Shown here: positions 61,401 through 63,300 of the stretch, in pieces
Position numbering within the stretch: position 1 is the first letter of the stretch
Layout: each line of letters begins with the position of its first letter
Source of the DNA: Hemicentrotus pulcherrimus
Taxonomy: Eukaryota; Echinodermata; Echinoidea; Camarodonta; Strongylocentrotidae
NCBI GenBank assembly: GCA_003118195.1
Contig: BEXV01000106.1
Span: 49,219 to 113,218, forward strand
Direction: 5' to 3'
Length of the DNA stretch: 64,000 nucleotides
The notes under the pieces: model-generated
The model's input: the letters and a program-made list of their open reading frames with translations, nothing else
The model's database searches: none
What the model was told of the DNA's origin: nothing
Position numbers and translations under genes: made by a program

Positions 61401-61950
61401 GTTTTGTGTTTAGATGGTATTGGTGATTGAGGAGGAATACAAGAAAAAGACAGACCGGCTGGTTCAAGACAGGAAGTTCAAGCGATTGACCTCTGACACC
61501 AATGGTTCTATCAAAGCCATGGATGATTTGACCCCATCTGATGGAGGAGGTCAAAATGGTCTCAATGGTGACATGAAGAAATCAGCTAGTAGTGGTCTGA
61601 ATGGCATGTCAGATGGTCCTAGCTCAGTGAGTGGTGGTGGTGATGATGTCCCAGACAGTAATGGATTGAATGGACACAGCAATGGGAACACAAGTAGCCC
61701 TGCACACCATGTCAAAGGTCATATGAATACAGAAGTAGAAGTGCATGCCAGTGGGAGCCTTTACTCAGAGGAGACCAACACAAACAACTCAGCTCAAACC
61801 CATTCCAATGGTGACATCGCCAATGGACTTCAAAGCAGTAATACTATGGGAGATGAAGAGATCGTATGCAAGGACTTGGAAACAGGTGAAAGAAAAGTCT
61901 GTGATAGTCCAGCCCGGGTCAACCCTGTCGTGGAGTCCACCAAACTCTAA
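2697..61950 (+). CDS. PLCB1: Phospholipase C beta (PLC-beta1-like), 36 exons, 5'-partial
   Basis: Hydrolyses phosphatidylinositol 4,5-bisphosphate to diacylglycerol and IP3 at the plasma membrane, normally downstream of Galpha-q and Gbeta-gamma. Seen: in order, the PH/EF junction, EF hands, X box with both catalytic His ([15 protein letters not shown]), the ELDCWDG and SFENH acidic ligands, a long linker with an acidic run, Y box ([20 protein letters not shown]), C2 domain, a proximal helix region after C2, and a Lys/Glu-rich coiled-coil tail ending STKL. Exons were joined by hand; all phases agree and 4380 coding bases after the first split base give 1459 residues plus stop. Vertebrate PLC-beta1 is about 1216 residues, so the excess is mainly in the linker and Ser-rich C-terminal parts. 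Subgroup beta-1/2/3 rather than beta-4 rests on PKQQAKM, GTAG before the Y box and the coiled coil. The start codon and most of the PH domain are missing because they lie upstream. Which linker exons are used together is unknown. Confidence 0.95.
3188..3272 (+). CDS. PLCB1: PLC-beta exon 2: first EF hand
   Basis: Acceptor CTCCTGCTAG, donor GTATGT, exit phase 0. Encodes [19 protein letters not shown] and onward to HSGK, the first helices of the EF-hand module; DRKxVETAL is a PLC-beta signature. Confidence 0.92.
4317..4541. mobile_element. Foldback MITE, 86-bp arms
   Basis: Left arm starts CACTATGAACATG, right arm ends CATGTTCATAGTG; arms are over 90% complementary along about 86 nt, with a loop of roughly 50 nt. 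No coding capacity. Confidence 0.88.
7071..7623. mobile_element. MITE with long TIRs and TAA duplication
   Basis: Left GAGATTGCCAAATATCCAGC, right GCTGGATATTTGGCAATCTC, with arms extending about 75 nt. Flanked by TAA (7068-7070 and 7624-7626), typical of PIF/Harbinger-type elements. Related copy 20782-21102. Confidence 0.82.
7959..8482. mobile_element. MITE with AGGGTGCGTTCAAG ends
   Basis: Left AGGGTGCGTTCAAGC, right CTTGTACGCACCCT. Interior repeats GTTCAAGCGATTTTT and GTTACAAAAC. Explains the 60-codon frame at 8050. Confidence 0.7.
9240..9298 (+). repeat. AAC-rich microsatellite
   Basis: Imperfect ACAACAACA/AAAACAAC run. Confidence 0.85.
9801..9901 (+). CDS. PLCB1: PLC-beta exon 3: EF hands
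   Basis: Acceptor TTATTTTTCAG, donor AT|GTACGT. Encodes [20 protein letters not shown] and on to DRLFQEM; the last codon is split AT|G. Matches PLC-beta NDSI..EDFTPEVYRVFLNNL..IDNIFSEF. Using the GTATCA site four bases downstream would break the frame. Confidence 0.92.
9902..11421. other. Intron 3
   Basis: AT-rich. A fragment near 10550-10670 resembles the interior of the 7959-8482 MITE (shared ACCATGTTTTxAACTAAAC). A CAT microsatellite lies at about 11269-11352, ending roughly 70 nt before exon 4. Nothing else recognised. Confidence 0.6.
11269..11352 (+). repeat. (CAT)n microsatellite upstream of exon 4
   Basis: Near-perfect ATC/CAT triplets, longest pure block about 11290-11335. Reads as poly-His on + and poly-Asp on -, which explains two spurious reading frames; neither is a gene. 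Confidence 0.95.
11422..11588 (+). CDS. PLCB1: PLC-beta exon 4: EF hands 3-4
   Basis: Acceptor GACTTAAAG, donor GTAAAG, phase 1 exit. Encodes [16 protein letters not shown] then [19 protein letters not shown] and on to [16 protein letters not shown] is nearly invariant in PLC-beta. Confidence 0.95.
11589..13932. other. Intron 4
   Basis: No exon. The first 1.9 kb is AT-rich with a short GCA run near 11704-11720. A degenerate tandem array occupies about 13540-13865 and is interrupted by a sequence ending in an ATT microsatellite (about 13636-13748). Confidence 0.6.
13540..13865 (+). repeat. Degenerate tandem array with AATCTGAAGATTT core
   Basis: Recurrent diverged units resemble GATAATCTGAAGATTT(N)CAAAACTT. 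About 110 bases ending in (ATT)n interrupt the array near 13636-13748 and look like a retroposon 3' end. Confidence 0.5.
13933..14079 (+). CDS. PLCB1: PLC-beta exon 5: EF-hand end and first catalytic motif of X box
   Basis: Acceptor CTTGTTGCAG, donor GTACAT, phase 1 in and out. Encodes [16 protein letters not shown], later [19 protein letters not shown]. The His of SSHKTYL (codon 14061-14063) is the first catalytic His. The next residue, Asn in essentially all active PLCs I know (SSHNTYL) and a Ca2+ ligand, is read here as Lys (AAA, 14064-14066). Confidence 0.93.
14496..14705 (+). mobile_element. tRNA-derived SINE, 5' part (interrupted)
   Basis: Shares TGGTCTAGnGGAT...CACCAGACT, CTACATTTGCCACTC and GGTACCTGGTAGGAA with copies at 2055, 18826 and 50228. 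Interrupted at 14704/14705 by a 600-bp element and resumes at 15306. Confidence 0.75.
14706..15305. mobile_element. 600-bp inverted-repeat element with TA duplication, inside a SINE
   Basis: Terminal inverted repeats: left CAATGAGTGATTTCAAGTT, right AACTTGAAATCACTCATTG, continuing into GTGTTAGTGTTAA-type subterminal repeats. Flanked by TA on both sides (14704-14705 and 15306-15307). TA duplication and TIRs suggest a Tc1/mariner-type non-autonomous element. No transposase frame. Confidence 0.8.
15306..15385 (+). mobile_element. tRNA-derived SINE, 3' part (resumed)
   Basis: GCACCCGTGCATCCCCTGGG and AATATAAATGTAGCT match the 3' end of the SINE at 18826-19075. Ends about 36 nt before exon 6. Confidence 0.75.
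15421..15581 (+). CDS. PLCB1: PLC-beta exon 6: catalytic X box core
   Basis: Acceptor TGTGTTTCAG, donor GTATGA, exit phase 0. Encodes [15 protein letters not shown] (Ca2+-binding Glu and Asp) and [17 protein letters not shown] (second catalytic His). All residues expected for catalysis in this exon are present. Confidence 0.96.
15582..16688. other. Intron 6
   Basis: 15600-16020 contains a GC-richer segment (GGCCTGCCGTTAATTCTAAG; GTTTAACGGACCTGCCGT near 15955) that is probably another repeat but has no boundaries I can define. The remainder is the tRNA-Leu-like SINE at 16047-16650. Confidence 0.5.
16047..16650 (+). mobile_element. tRNA-Leu-derived SINE
   Basis: Head (16050-16132) resembles tRNA-Leu: ATGGCCGAGCGGTCTAAGGC (D arm/A box), long variable arm, AGATCAAATCCCGCC (T arm/B box). 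The 5' and 3' acceptor strands do not pair, so it is not a functional tRNA. Tail TGTAAAGCGCTTCAAT...GCGCTGTAGAA then (TTA)n is typical of retroposon 3' ends. Ends 39 nt before exon 7. Confidence 0.7.
16689..16768 (+). CDS. PLCB1: PLC-beta exon 7: X box
   Basis: Acceptor TTTTCTGCAG, donor GTATGT, exit phase 2. Encodes [20 protein letters not shown] then SFENHC; the Glu of SFEN is a Ca2+ ligand in PLC structures. Split codon AA|T gives Asn. Confidence 0.95.
16769..17901. other. Intron 7
   Basis: About 1.1 kb, AT-rich, no repeat or exon recognised. Confidence 0.6.
17902..17986 (+). CDS. PLCB1: PLC-beta exon 8: X box
   Basis: Acceptor CTTACTAACAG, donor GTAAGT, exit phase 0. Encodes [20 protein letters not shown] then IDPLPEFP; PKQQAKMAEYCRxIFGD is the beta-1 counterpart. 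Confidence 0.95.
17990..18056 (+). repeat. (ATAC)n microsatellite at the exon 8 donor
   Basis: ACATACATAC repeats start at intron position +6, directly after GTAAG, with an AC-rich middle block. Length variation here would sit next to the U1 binding site. Confidence 0.95.
18536..18680 (+). mobile_element. SINE-like fragment
   Basis: GTCTTGTGGATATGTCCCTG...ATGGATTAAAGG..TTTGATTCCC resembles the tRNA-like head of the SINEs at 14496 and 50228, with a B-box-like TGGTTTGATTCCC. Diverged; boundaries approximate. Confidence 0.5.
18826..19075 (+). mobile_element. tRNA-derived SINE ending next to exon 9
   Basis: GAGGTCTAGTGGATACGACA..ACTGTGGATCA head; GGGCATCCCCTGGGATGGAT and AATATAAATGGAGCT tail followed by (ATT)n. 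Only about 20 nt separate the tail from the exon 9 acceptor. Confidence 0.75.
19094..19196 (+). CDS. PLCB1: PLC-beta exon 9: end of X box, linker start
   Basis: Acceptor TTTCTCCTCAG, donor GTAAGG, exit phase 1. Encodes [20 protein letters not shown] then [22 protein letters not shown] holds the two Lys that contact substrate phosphates in PLC structures. The phase 1 exit is shared by the next nine exons. Confidence 0.95.
19351..19499 (+). CDS. Candidate alternative terminal exon after the X box
   Basis: Excellent acceptor (TTTGTTTTCTCTTATAACAG) 154 nt after exon 9; in the incoming phase 1 the frame stays open for 48 very basic residues ([20 protein letters not shown], ending IVPHL) and stops at TGA 19497-19499. 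No good phase-1 donor is present, so it would end a protein containing the X box only. No AATAAA is seen close by. May be chance. Confidence 0.25.
20782..21102. mobile_element. MITE, same family as 7071-7623
   Basis: Shares AAATAGTGGGATATTTTxxAAAC, TTTGCGATCAGG and GACCGATAC..CATCAC. Terminal GGGCCTGTCCT and its approximate inverse AGAACAGGCC. Confidence 0.65.
21795..21860 (+). repeat. Short hairpin repeat (GGCGTTAAC family), copy 1
   Basis: CAGAAGGGCGTTAACTC...GAGTTAACGTCCTTGCTTC forms a GGCGTTAAC/GTTAACGTC stem. Related copies at 34128-34205 and 39570-39650. Confidence 0.55.
22695..22784 (+). CDS. PLCB1: PLC-beta exon 10 / linker cassette L1
   Basis: Acceptor TTTGATTGACAG, donor GTAGAC, phase 1-1, 90 nt. 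With the incoming G it encodes [19 protein letters not shown] then [16 protein letters not shown] is a basophilic-kinase (RRxS) consensus. No homologous exon in vertebrate PLC-beta that I recognise; supported by splice sites, phase and open frame only. Confidence 0.8.
23811..23872 (+). repeat. (GA)n tract
   Basis: Interrupted AGAGAGAG run inside a broader purine-rich stretch (about 23740-23940). Gives several spurious Ser/Leu-rich frames on the - strand. Confidence 0.9.
24934..25192 (-). mobile_element. tRNA-derived SINE, minus strand, copy 1
   Basis: On the - strand: CAGTAGAGCGTCCGCCTCAC (A-box region), then GGTTCGAACCC (B box), a body with GGCGCTGCTCAGAGG, and a TTATT-type tail at the + strand left end. 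Over 80% similar by eye to 46442-46716. Confidence 0.85.
26362..26439 (+). CDS. PLCB1: PLC-beta exon 11 / linker cassette L2
   Basis: Acceptor TGTGACACCAG, donor GTAGTA, phase 1-1, 78 nt. Encodes [17 protein letters not shown] then AGDSRPTRS. Ser/Thr-rich with RRLQS near its start, like L1. Confidence 0.8.
26440..27176. other. Intron 11
   Basis: About 740 bases, AT-rich; no repeat or further exon recognised. Confidence 0.6.
27177..27260 (+). CDS. PLCB1: PLC-beta exon 12 / linker cassette L3
   Basis: Acceptor TCTATCACAG, donor GTAACC, phase 1-1, 84 nt. With the incoming G it encodes [20 protein letters not shown] then [13 protein letters not shown] is an RRxS consensus. An internal AG|GTAGCA could act as a shorter donor but would change frame. 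Confidence 0.8.
30359..30433 (+). CDS. Weak candidate linker cassette
   Basis: Strong acceptor (GACTTTCCTTACAG) and a possible donor AA|GTAACA give a phase 1-1, 75-nt open exon beginning [12 protein letters not shown]. Its Tyr/Ile-rich composition is unlike the Ser/Lys/Glu-rich cassettes, so I am not confident. Confidence 0.2.
30480..30525 (+). pseudogene. Possible fossil linker cassette
   Basis: After acceptor TTTAATGACAGCAG the phase-1 frame reads [16 protein letters not shown], similar in style to L1-L3, but the site after AGAAG is GATGCT rather than GT. The 94-bp duplication begins two bases later (30527). Could be a cassette that lost its donor; could be chance. Confidence 0.25.
30527..30774 (+). 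repeat. 94-bp direct duplication plus (TGGC)n
   Basis: ATGCTAGCTCATTGTTATAC starts both 30527-30620 and 30621-30711, nearly identical, each ending in GGCTGGCT; the second runs into (TGGC)n to about 30774. Confidence 0.95.
32809..32865 (+). CDS. PLCB1: PLC-beta exon 13 / linker cassette L4
   Basis: Acceptor AATCATCTTATAG, donor GTAATA, phase 1-1, 57 nt. Encodes [19 protein letters not shown]. Acidic/Thr-rich, without a basic phosphosite. Confidence 0.78.
33258..33286 (+). repeat. (AT)n microsatellite
   Basis: TATATATA run in the intron between L4 and L5, about 100 nt before L5. Confidence 0.9.
33387..33455 (+). CDS. PLCB1: PLC-beta exon 14 / linker cassette L5
   Basis: Pyrimidine-rich acceptor CCACCTTCAG, donor GTAATA, phase 1-1, 69 nt. 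Encodes [16 protein letters not shown] then PKTSRTE. The 3' end KPKTSRTE resembles the ends of L7-L9. Confidence 0.82.
33456..34245. other. Intron 14
   Basis: AT-rich; carries a GGCGTTAA hairpin repeat (34128-34205) that ends about 40 nt before L6. Confidence 0.6.
34128..34205 (+). repeat. Short hairpin repeat (GGCGTTAAC family), copy 2
   Basis: GTCAGAAGGGCGTTAAGAA...AAGTTAATGCCCCTCTAGCT; stem GGGCGTTAA/TTAATGCCC. Confidence 0.55.
34246..34293 (+). CDS. PLCB1: PLC-beta exon 15 / linker cassette L6
   Basis: Acceptor ATTACCAACAG, donor GTAATA, phase 1-1, 48 nt, the shortest cassette. Encodes [24 protein letters not shown] resembles the middle of L5. Confidence 0.72.
34463..34605. mobile_element. 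Small MITE (GGGCCCCATATTATA family), copy 1
   Basis: Left CAGGGCCCCATATTATA, right TTTATAAGACGGGCCC, internal AAGAGATAGGAGA and CAATCGCAACT. A second copy lies at 42907-43058. Confidence 0.75.
35005..35050 (+). repeat. (GA)n followed by poly-G
   Basis: AGAGAGAG run then ten G. Read on the - strand it gives a spurious Ser/Leu frame. Confidence 0.95.
35280..35551. repeat. Foldback element
   Basis: About 65-nt arms: left CACAAAGACTAAGATCA...CTATGGCAGGCCAT, right ATGGCCTGCCATAG...TGATCTTAGTCTTTGTA. Probably a non-autonomous DNA element. Confidence 0.7.
35708..36321. mobile_element. Inverted-repeat element packed with TTACACGAT motifs
   Basis: TIRs CAGTACACGCCGAA(A/T)ATCTC at both ends in opposite orientation, flanked by TA on each side. 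The interior carries more than twenty TTACACGA or TCGTGTAA motifs in both orientations and an internal copy of the terminal motif (TTGCGGAGATTTTCGG, about 36097). No protein frame. TA duplication suggests a Tc1/mariner-type MITE. Confidence 0.75.
37029..37085 (+). CDS. PLCB1: PLC-beta exon 16 / linker cassette L7
   Basis: Acceptor after TTTTTTTGTCATCAAATCC (AAAG), donor GTAAAG, phase 1-1, 57 nt. Encodes [19 protein letters not shown]. Ends ERKTSKGD. Confidence 0.78.
37527..37580 (+). CDS. PLCB1: PLC-beta exon 17 / linker cassette L8
   Basis: Donor GTAAAA, phase 1-1, 54 nt from acceptor CACAG at 37526. A second in-frame acceptor (CACCTCACAG, ending 37520) would add Thr-Val. Encodes [24 protein letters not shown] fits a basophilic-kinase consensus. 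Confidence 0.76.
37978..38049 (+). CDS. PLCB1: PLC-beta exon 18 / linker cassette L9
   Basis: Acceptor TTTCTTGAACAAG (weak), donor GTAATA, phase 1-1, 72 nt. Encodes [20 protein letters not shown] then [13 protein letters not shown] aligns with RRKLSRQEA of L8. Confidence 0.8.
39570..39650 (+). repeat. Short hairpin repeat (GGCGTTAAC family), copy 3
   Basis: GGTCAGAAAGGCGTTAACAG...GAGTTGCAGCCCATCCGGCT. The stem is degraded compared with copies 1 and 2. Confidence 0.5.
40672..41240. repeat. Probable dispersed repeat with CGTTTATCGA words
   Basis: GGCCCGTTTATCGTCTC, GTCGCGTTTATCGACTC, GCGTTTATCGATCTCGC and GCGTTTATCAACTTC recur within 420 bases. Boundaries uncertain, no TIR defined. Confidence 0.4.
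41412..41578 (+). CDS. PLCB1: PLC-beta exon 19: acidic X-Y linker
   Basis: Acceptor TATTCTTACAG, donor GTAAGC, phase 1 to 0. Encodes [14 protein letters not shown], then the acidic run [13 protein letters not shown] and a helical [12 protein letters not shown]. The acidic stretch matches the autoinhibitory part of the linker in vertebrate PLC-beta (poly-Asp/Glu before GTAG). Confidence 0.93.
41579..42484. other. Intron 19
   Basis: The segment 41938-42313 is a reverse-complement copy of the repeat at 1071-2001; the rest is AT-rich. Confidence 0.6.
41938..42313 (-). repeat. Dispersed repeat, uninterrupted copy
   Basis: Reverse complement of 1071-2001 minus its insert: shared words GAAAATGAGTATGGTAAAAC, CCTGGATTTAGCTC, CACTACAGTCTATT, GCCATGCATCTCAGA. 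Confidence 0.8.
42485..42581 (+). CDS. PLCB1: PLC-beta exon 20: start of Y box
   Basis: Acceptor CATGTACAG, donor GTAAGT, exit phase 1. Encodes [20 protein letters not shown] then [12 protein letters not shown]; beta-1 reads EGTAGSEA..EEMSNLVNYIQPVKF. Confidence 0.96.
42907..43058. mobile_element. Small MITE (GGGCCCCATATTATA family), copy 2
   Basis: CAGGGCCCCCATATTATAAA left, TTTATAAGTTGGGGCCCAGG right; near-inverse ends. Same interior (AAGAGATAGGAGA) as 34463-34605. Confidence 0.78.
43195..43279 (+). CDS. PLCB1: PLC-beta exon 21: Y box
   Basis: Acceptor TTTGTTTGACAG, donor GTATCC, phase 1 to 2. Encodes (K)[19 protein letters not shown] then KENPVEFV. The Ser of SSFVE contacts the inositol ring in PLC structures. 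Confidence 0.95.
43880..45365 (-). mobile_element. LINE reverse-transcriptase fragment, broken
   Basis: On the - strand: [20 protein letters not shown] (about 45215-45145), [10 protein letters not shown] (44960-44930, RT motif A) and [10 protein letters not shown] (about 44667-44640, RT motif C), at normal spacing but split between frames by indels. A downstream frame (44523-44173, [16 protein letters not shown]) is the usual post-RT region. Non-LTR retrotransposon remnant; clade not assigned. Confidence 0.85.
45375..46440 (-). mobile_element. Second LINE fragment (CR1/jockey-like RT C-terminus)
   Basis: A 182-codon frame (46319-45771) reads [18 protein letters not shown], then [13 protein letters not shown] and [13 protein letters not shown], the typical end of CR1-like RT proteins. 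It is followed by a 3' tail toward 45375 with an AC microsatellite near 45560-45598. 5'-truncated. Confidence 0.8.
46442..46716 (-). mobile_element. tRNA-derived SINE, minus strand, copy 2
   Basis: B-box GGTTCGAACCC and A-box CAGTAGAGCGTCCGCC on the - strand, (ATT)n tail at 46442-46478. Near-identical to 24934-25192. Confidence 0.88.
47041..47113 (+). CDS. PLCB1: PLC-beta exon 22: Y box
   Basis: Acceptor CCTACACCTCAG, donor GTATAC, exit phase 0. Encodes [20 protein letters not shown] then FMPQ; R and Y of SRIYP bind substrate. The split codon with exon 21 gives Asn (EFVNYNKRQ). Confidence 0.96.
47483..47534 (+). CDS. PLCB1: PLC-beta exon 23: Y box
   Basis: Acceptor TCTCCTCTAG, donor GTAAGT, exit phase 1. 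Encodes [17 protein letters not shown], invariant Y-box core (FWNAGCQMVALN). Confidence 0.96.
47535..48462. other. Intron 23
   Basis: AT-rich; no exon or repeat recognised. Confidence 0.6.
48463..48617 (+). CDS. PLCB1: PLC-beta exon 24: end of Y box
   Basis: Acceptor TTTCTGTTTACAG, donor GTTAGT, exit phase 0. Encodes (D)[20 protein letters not shown], then [15 protein letters not shown] and [10 protein letters not shown]. Confidence 0.96.
48618..49086. other. Intron 24
   Basis: AT-rich; nothing recognised. Confidence 0.6.
49087..49245 (+). CDS. PLCB1: PLC-beta exon 25: C2 domain
   Basis: Acceptor ATATTGCAG, donor GTGAGA, exit phase 0. Encodes [20 protein letters not shown] then [14 protein letters not shown] and [27 protein letters not shown] is diagnostic for the PLC-beta C2 domain. 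Confidence 0.96.
49246..49800. other. Intron 25
   Basis: AT-rich; nothing recognised. Confidence 0.6.
49801..49900 (+). CDS. PLCB1: PLC-beta exon 26: C2 domain
   Basis: Acceptor TTTGGTTTCTAG, donor GTAAGG, exit phase 1. Encodes [20 protein letters not shown] then [13 protein letters not shown]. Confidence 0.96.
50228..50480 (+). mobile_element. tRNA-derived SINE
   Basis: TTGTGGTCTAGTAGATAAGT, GCTGGACTGTAGATC, GGGTTCAAATC (B-box-like), then CATTTGCCACTCTCTACCCA and GGGTACTTG. Ends about 110 nt before exon 27. Confidence 0.75.
50592..50869 (+). CDS. PLCB1: PLC-beta exon 27: C2 end and proximal C-terminal helices
   Basis: Acceptor AACTCGCAG, donor GTAGGG, exit phase 0. Encodes [26 protein letters not shown], then [15 protein letters not shown] and [11 protein letters not shown]. 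The segment after C2 corresponds to the helix-turn-helix that contacts Galpha-q in PLC-beta3 structures. It ends in an acidic, Thr-rich stretch. Confidence 0.95.
50870..51386. other. Intron 27
   Basis: Unremarkable AT-rich sequence. Confidence 0.6.
51387..51591 (+). CDS. PLCB1: PLC-beta exon 28: spacer after C2
   Basis: Acceptor TTTGTAG, donor GTGAGT, phase 0 to 1. Encodes [16 protein letters not shown] and on to [10 protein letters not shown]. Disordered, Glu/Ser/Pro-rich; the basic Ser-containing end resembles kinase sites. Confidence 0.9.
51592..53748. other. Intron 28
   Basis: Contains a candidate alternative terminal exon (52969-53033). The rest is AT-rich with no repeat recognised. 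Confidence 0.6.
52969..53033 (+). CDS. Candidate alternative terminal exon (short C-terminus)
   Basis: Acceptor with good pyrimidine context (ATTTGTTACTGTAATTATCAG). In the phase left by exon 28 it reads [21 protein letters not shown], then TGA at 53031-53033. AATAAA lies at 53122-53127. If used, the protein would lack the whole coiled-coil tail and PDZ ligand. Confidence 0.35.
53749..53907 (+). CDS. PLCB1: PLC-beta exon 29: symmetric Ser-rich exon with 14-3-3-like motif
   Basis: Phase 1-1, 159 nt. Acceptor CCCATGCAAG, or in frame six nt downstream (CAACAG); donor GTCTGC (weak). Encodes [13 protein letters not shown] and [17 protein letters not shown] fits the mode-1 14-3-3 consensus RSxSxP. 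The symmetric phase means it can be skipped without frame loss. Confidence 0.82.
55125..55378 (+). repeat. TCTGGTGTCAG minisatellite
   Basis: About 20 tandem 11-nt units (TCTGGTGTCAG / ACTGGTGTCAG variants). Because 11 is not a multiple of 3, all three + frames are open and read repeated WCQ/SGV/LVS; these are not genes. Confidence 0.97.
55993..56135. mobile_element. Small MITE with GGGCC(T/C)CGTAACAC ends
   Basis: Left GGGCCTCGTAACAC, right GTGTTACGGGGGCC; interior inverted CAATCAATTGCAA/TTGATTGCAAG. Confidence 0.75.
56534..56577 (+). CDS. PLCB1: PLC-beta exon 30: start of C-terminal coiled-coil domain
   Basis: Acceptor GATATAAACAG, donor GTAAGA, phase 1 to 0, 44 nt. Encodes [15 protein letters not shown]; beta-1 has TEVEAQTIEELKQQK at this point. 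Confidence 0.88.
56578..58061. other. Intron 30
   Basis: Dominated by a palindromic repeat complex (57054-57830). The rest is AT-rich. Confidence 0.6.
57054..57830. mobile_element. Compound inverted-repeat element with internal tandem repeats
   Basis: 57054-57158 is a near palindrome (AATATTGACTGCCTT...GGGCAATACGAC / GTCGTATTGCCC...GGCAGTCAATATTA). It is followed by TTAACCAAATCAGACATC (57162), inverted at the far end as GATGTCTGATATGGTTAA (about 57804-57821). Inside lie four roughly 85-bp tandem units with CCATTGACTTTTCTGAGCGG (about 57460-57740). No protein frame. Confidence 0.7.
58062..58252 (+). CDS. PLCB1: PLC-beta exon 31: coiled coil
   Basis: Acceptor TTATCATCATAG, donor GTTAGT, exit phase 2. 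Encodes [20 protein letters not shown] then [14 protein letters not shown] and [14 protein letters not shown]. Lys-rich heptads match the distal CTD that binds membrane and Galpha-q in PLC-beta. Confidence 0.93.
58253..59051. other. Intron 31
   Basis: Pyrimidine-rich (CTCTCTTTCTC) low-complexity sequence. A 285-codon frame begins in exon 31 and reads through this intron; only its first part is coding. Confidence 0.7.
59052..59121 (+). CDS. PLCB1: PLC-beta exon 32: coiled coil, GC donor
   Basis: Acceptor TTTTCCTGCAG; exit at GAG|GCAAGT, a GC-AG intron. Encodes [20 protein letters not shown] then EKE. The next GT (GTTTGT) would give the wrong phase for exon 33. Confidence 0.88.
59369..59544 (+). 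CDS. PLCB1: PLC-beta exon 33: coiled coil
   Basis: Acceptor TTGGCCCACAG, donor GTAAGC, exit phase 2. Encodes [20 protein letters not shown], later [15 protein letters not shown]. The first ATG is internal, not a start. Confidence 0.93.
59545..60106. other. Intron 33
   Basis: A short AGAC repeat near 59566-59582; nothing else recognised. Confidence 0.6.
60107..60260 (+). CDS. PLCB1: PLC-beta exon 34: coiled coil
   Basis: Acceptor TTTTGTTTACTAG, donor GTGAGT, exit phase 0. Encodes [20 protein letters not shown], later [15 protein letters not shown]. Confidence 0.93.
60261..60848. other. Intron 34
   Basis: AT-rich; nothing recognised. Confidence 0.6.
60849..60935 (+). CDS. PLCB1: PLC-beta exon 35: coiled coil
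   Basis: Acceptor with a long T run (TTTGTTTTTTTTTAACAG), donor GTAAGA, phase 0-0, 87 nt. Encodes [20 protein letters not shown] then QNLSQEEDD. Also symmetric, so skippable in frame. Confidence 0.92.
60936..61413. other. Intron 35
   Basis: AT-rich; nothing recognised. Confidence 0.6.
61414..61950 (+). CDS. PLCB1: PLC-beta exon 36: terminal exon
   Basis: Acceptor TTTTGTGTTTAG; 178 codons and TAA (61948-61950). Begins [16 protein letters not shown], the end of the coiled coil (beta-1 VELEQEYQDKFKRL), then a Gly/Asn/Ser-rich tail with repeated NGLNG and SNG words. It ends VVESTKL; the last four, STKL, fit a class I PDZ ligand (S/T-x-hydrophobic), as other PLC-beta tails do (for example TPL in beta-1). 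Confidence 0.94.
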   Translation: MVLVIEEEYKKKTDRLVQDRKFKRLTSDTNGSIKAMDDLTPSDGGGQNGLNGDMKKSASSGLNGMSDGPSSVSGGGDDVPDSNGLNGHSNGNTSSPAHHVKGHMNTEVEVHASGSLYSEETNTNNSAQTHSNGDIANGLQSSNTMGDEEIVCKDLETGERKVCDSPARVNPVVESTKL

Positions 61951-62400
61951 CTTTCTGCAACATTATGTTACCCTGGCAACAGAACTTGTACCCTTGAATT
62001 TGCAAATACCTTGCTCATGATGCCTTCAGAAGAGAGTGTAAACCCAGCATAGAATTCACTATTTTATGTTTTTTACAATGAGCACATTTTCTTTTTATGA
62101 AGGAAAAAAATGATATAACAGTAAGTACCAAAATCATAACCAGCCATTATAAGGTTCGGAACTCATAATTTTAGCTGCATTATATCTAGTATATTTATGT
62201 AACAATGATCATGTCTTTATGAATTGCTATTGCACAAGTAATACCTTTTTGTGTGTAAAGAATAACTGTGAATGTTATAAATATATGTGTATATGGTAGA
62301 AATACTAGAGATGGTTGTAAATGATGTATCGGTGCTTGGGTATGACAGATCTTTTTTATATAATGAAAACATAAGTGTACACAATGTGAACGATGTAAAG

Positions 62401-62436
<36 letters not shown>

Positions 62437-63300
62437 GTATATATGGATATTTTTTGTTTTGTGTTTTAAATGGGTGGTTAAACAATTTGATACTAAAGTG
62501 TGTGCCTTCAGACGTATAGACTTGATTATATTAGTGAATACAAGGTTTATATTTGCTTTCAGCAGCAGTGATTTCCACTGCCTGCATTCAAATTTGTGTG
62601 TCTGACTTGCAGCCAGTGTTGTCTATAGGTGAATGCACTCAATGGAAAGTCAAAGGGTTCAATGTGCCGGTCATTATCTAGATTTCAATCTGGAATTGGT
62701 ATTGCATTATTTCCAGATTATTCATAATGCAGTTTGTAGATGCTACTAATGCACAAAAAGAGGCACAGAAAAAAAGTTTTTAAATGAATTTAAATCAAGA
62801 ATTACTTATTCTAGTACCCTCCTAGAGAAAAGAGTGATAACCATGTTAAGAGGTGGCAACAGCATATGTACTGTCAAATAGAATTCAAGATAGATAATTG
62901 AAATAAGATCTTGACTACCGGTAATCATGTACAATTGTGAATCTGTAGTATGTTGACACACGTCAAGTGTAGAAGCCAAAGTTTGTATCCATGCGACTCA
63001 AATTTCACCTCTCTTTAGTTCTTTTAGAATTGATTTTTAATTTGTTTTGATCAGAGGGATGTGATGAAAACAGCACTAGAAGAAATTGTACATACCGTAA
63101 ATGAGTACATCATGAAATTGGAATGTTTATGAAAATAGACAATATCATCTTTTAAAATTTAGTCTGTCATATAAATGTTTTTAATTTTCTCTTTTGTATT
63201 GAATCAGATTTTACTTTATTCTTTCATGCTATCAAAATTTACTCTTTATCTGTGATTGGGTATTATGTTGTTGACTCCAACTTCTCACAAAATAAATCCC
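61951..63300 (+). other. 3' UTR and likely polyadenylation region
   Basis: Follows the stop. Contains an (AT)n microsatellite (62406-62431). The first canonical AATAAA is at 63291-63296, so a UTR of about 1.35 kb is likely; the true end is not visible. Confidence 0.6.
62406..62431 (+). repeat. (AT)n in the 3' UTR
   Basis: Pure TATATATA run flanked by TGTG and ACATGTATATATGG. Confidence 0.92.
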
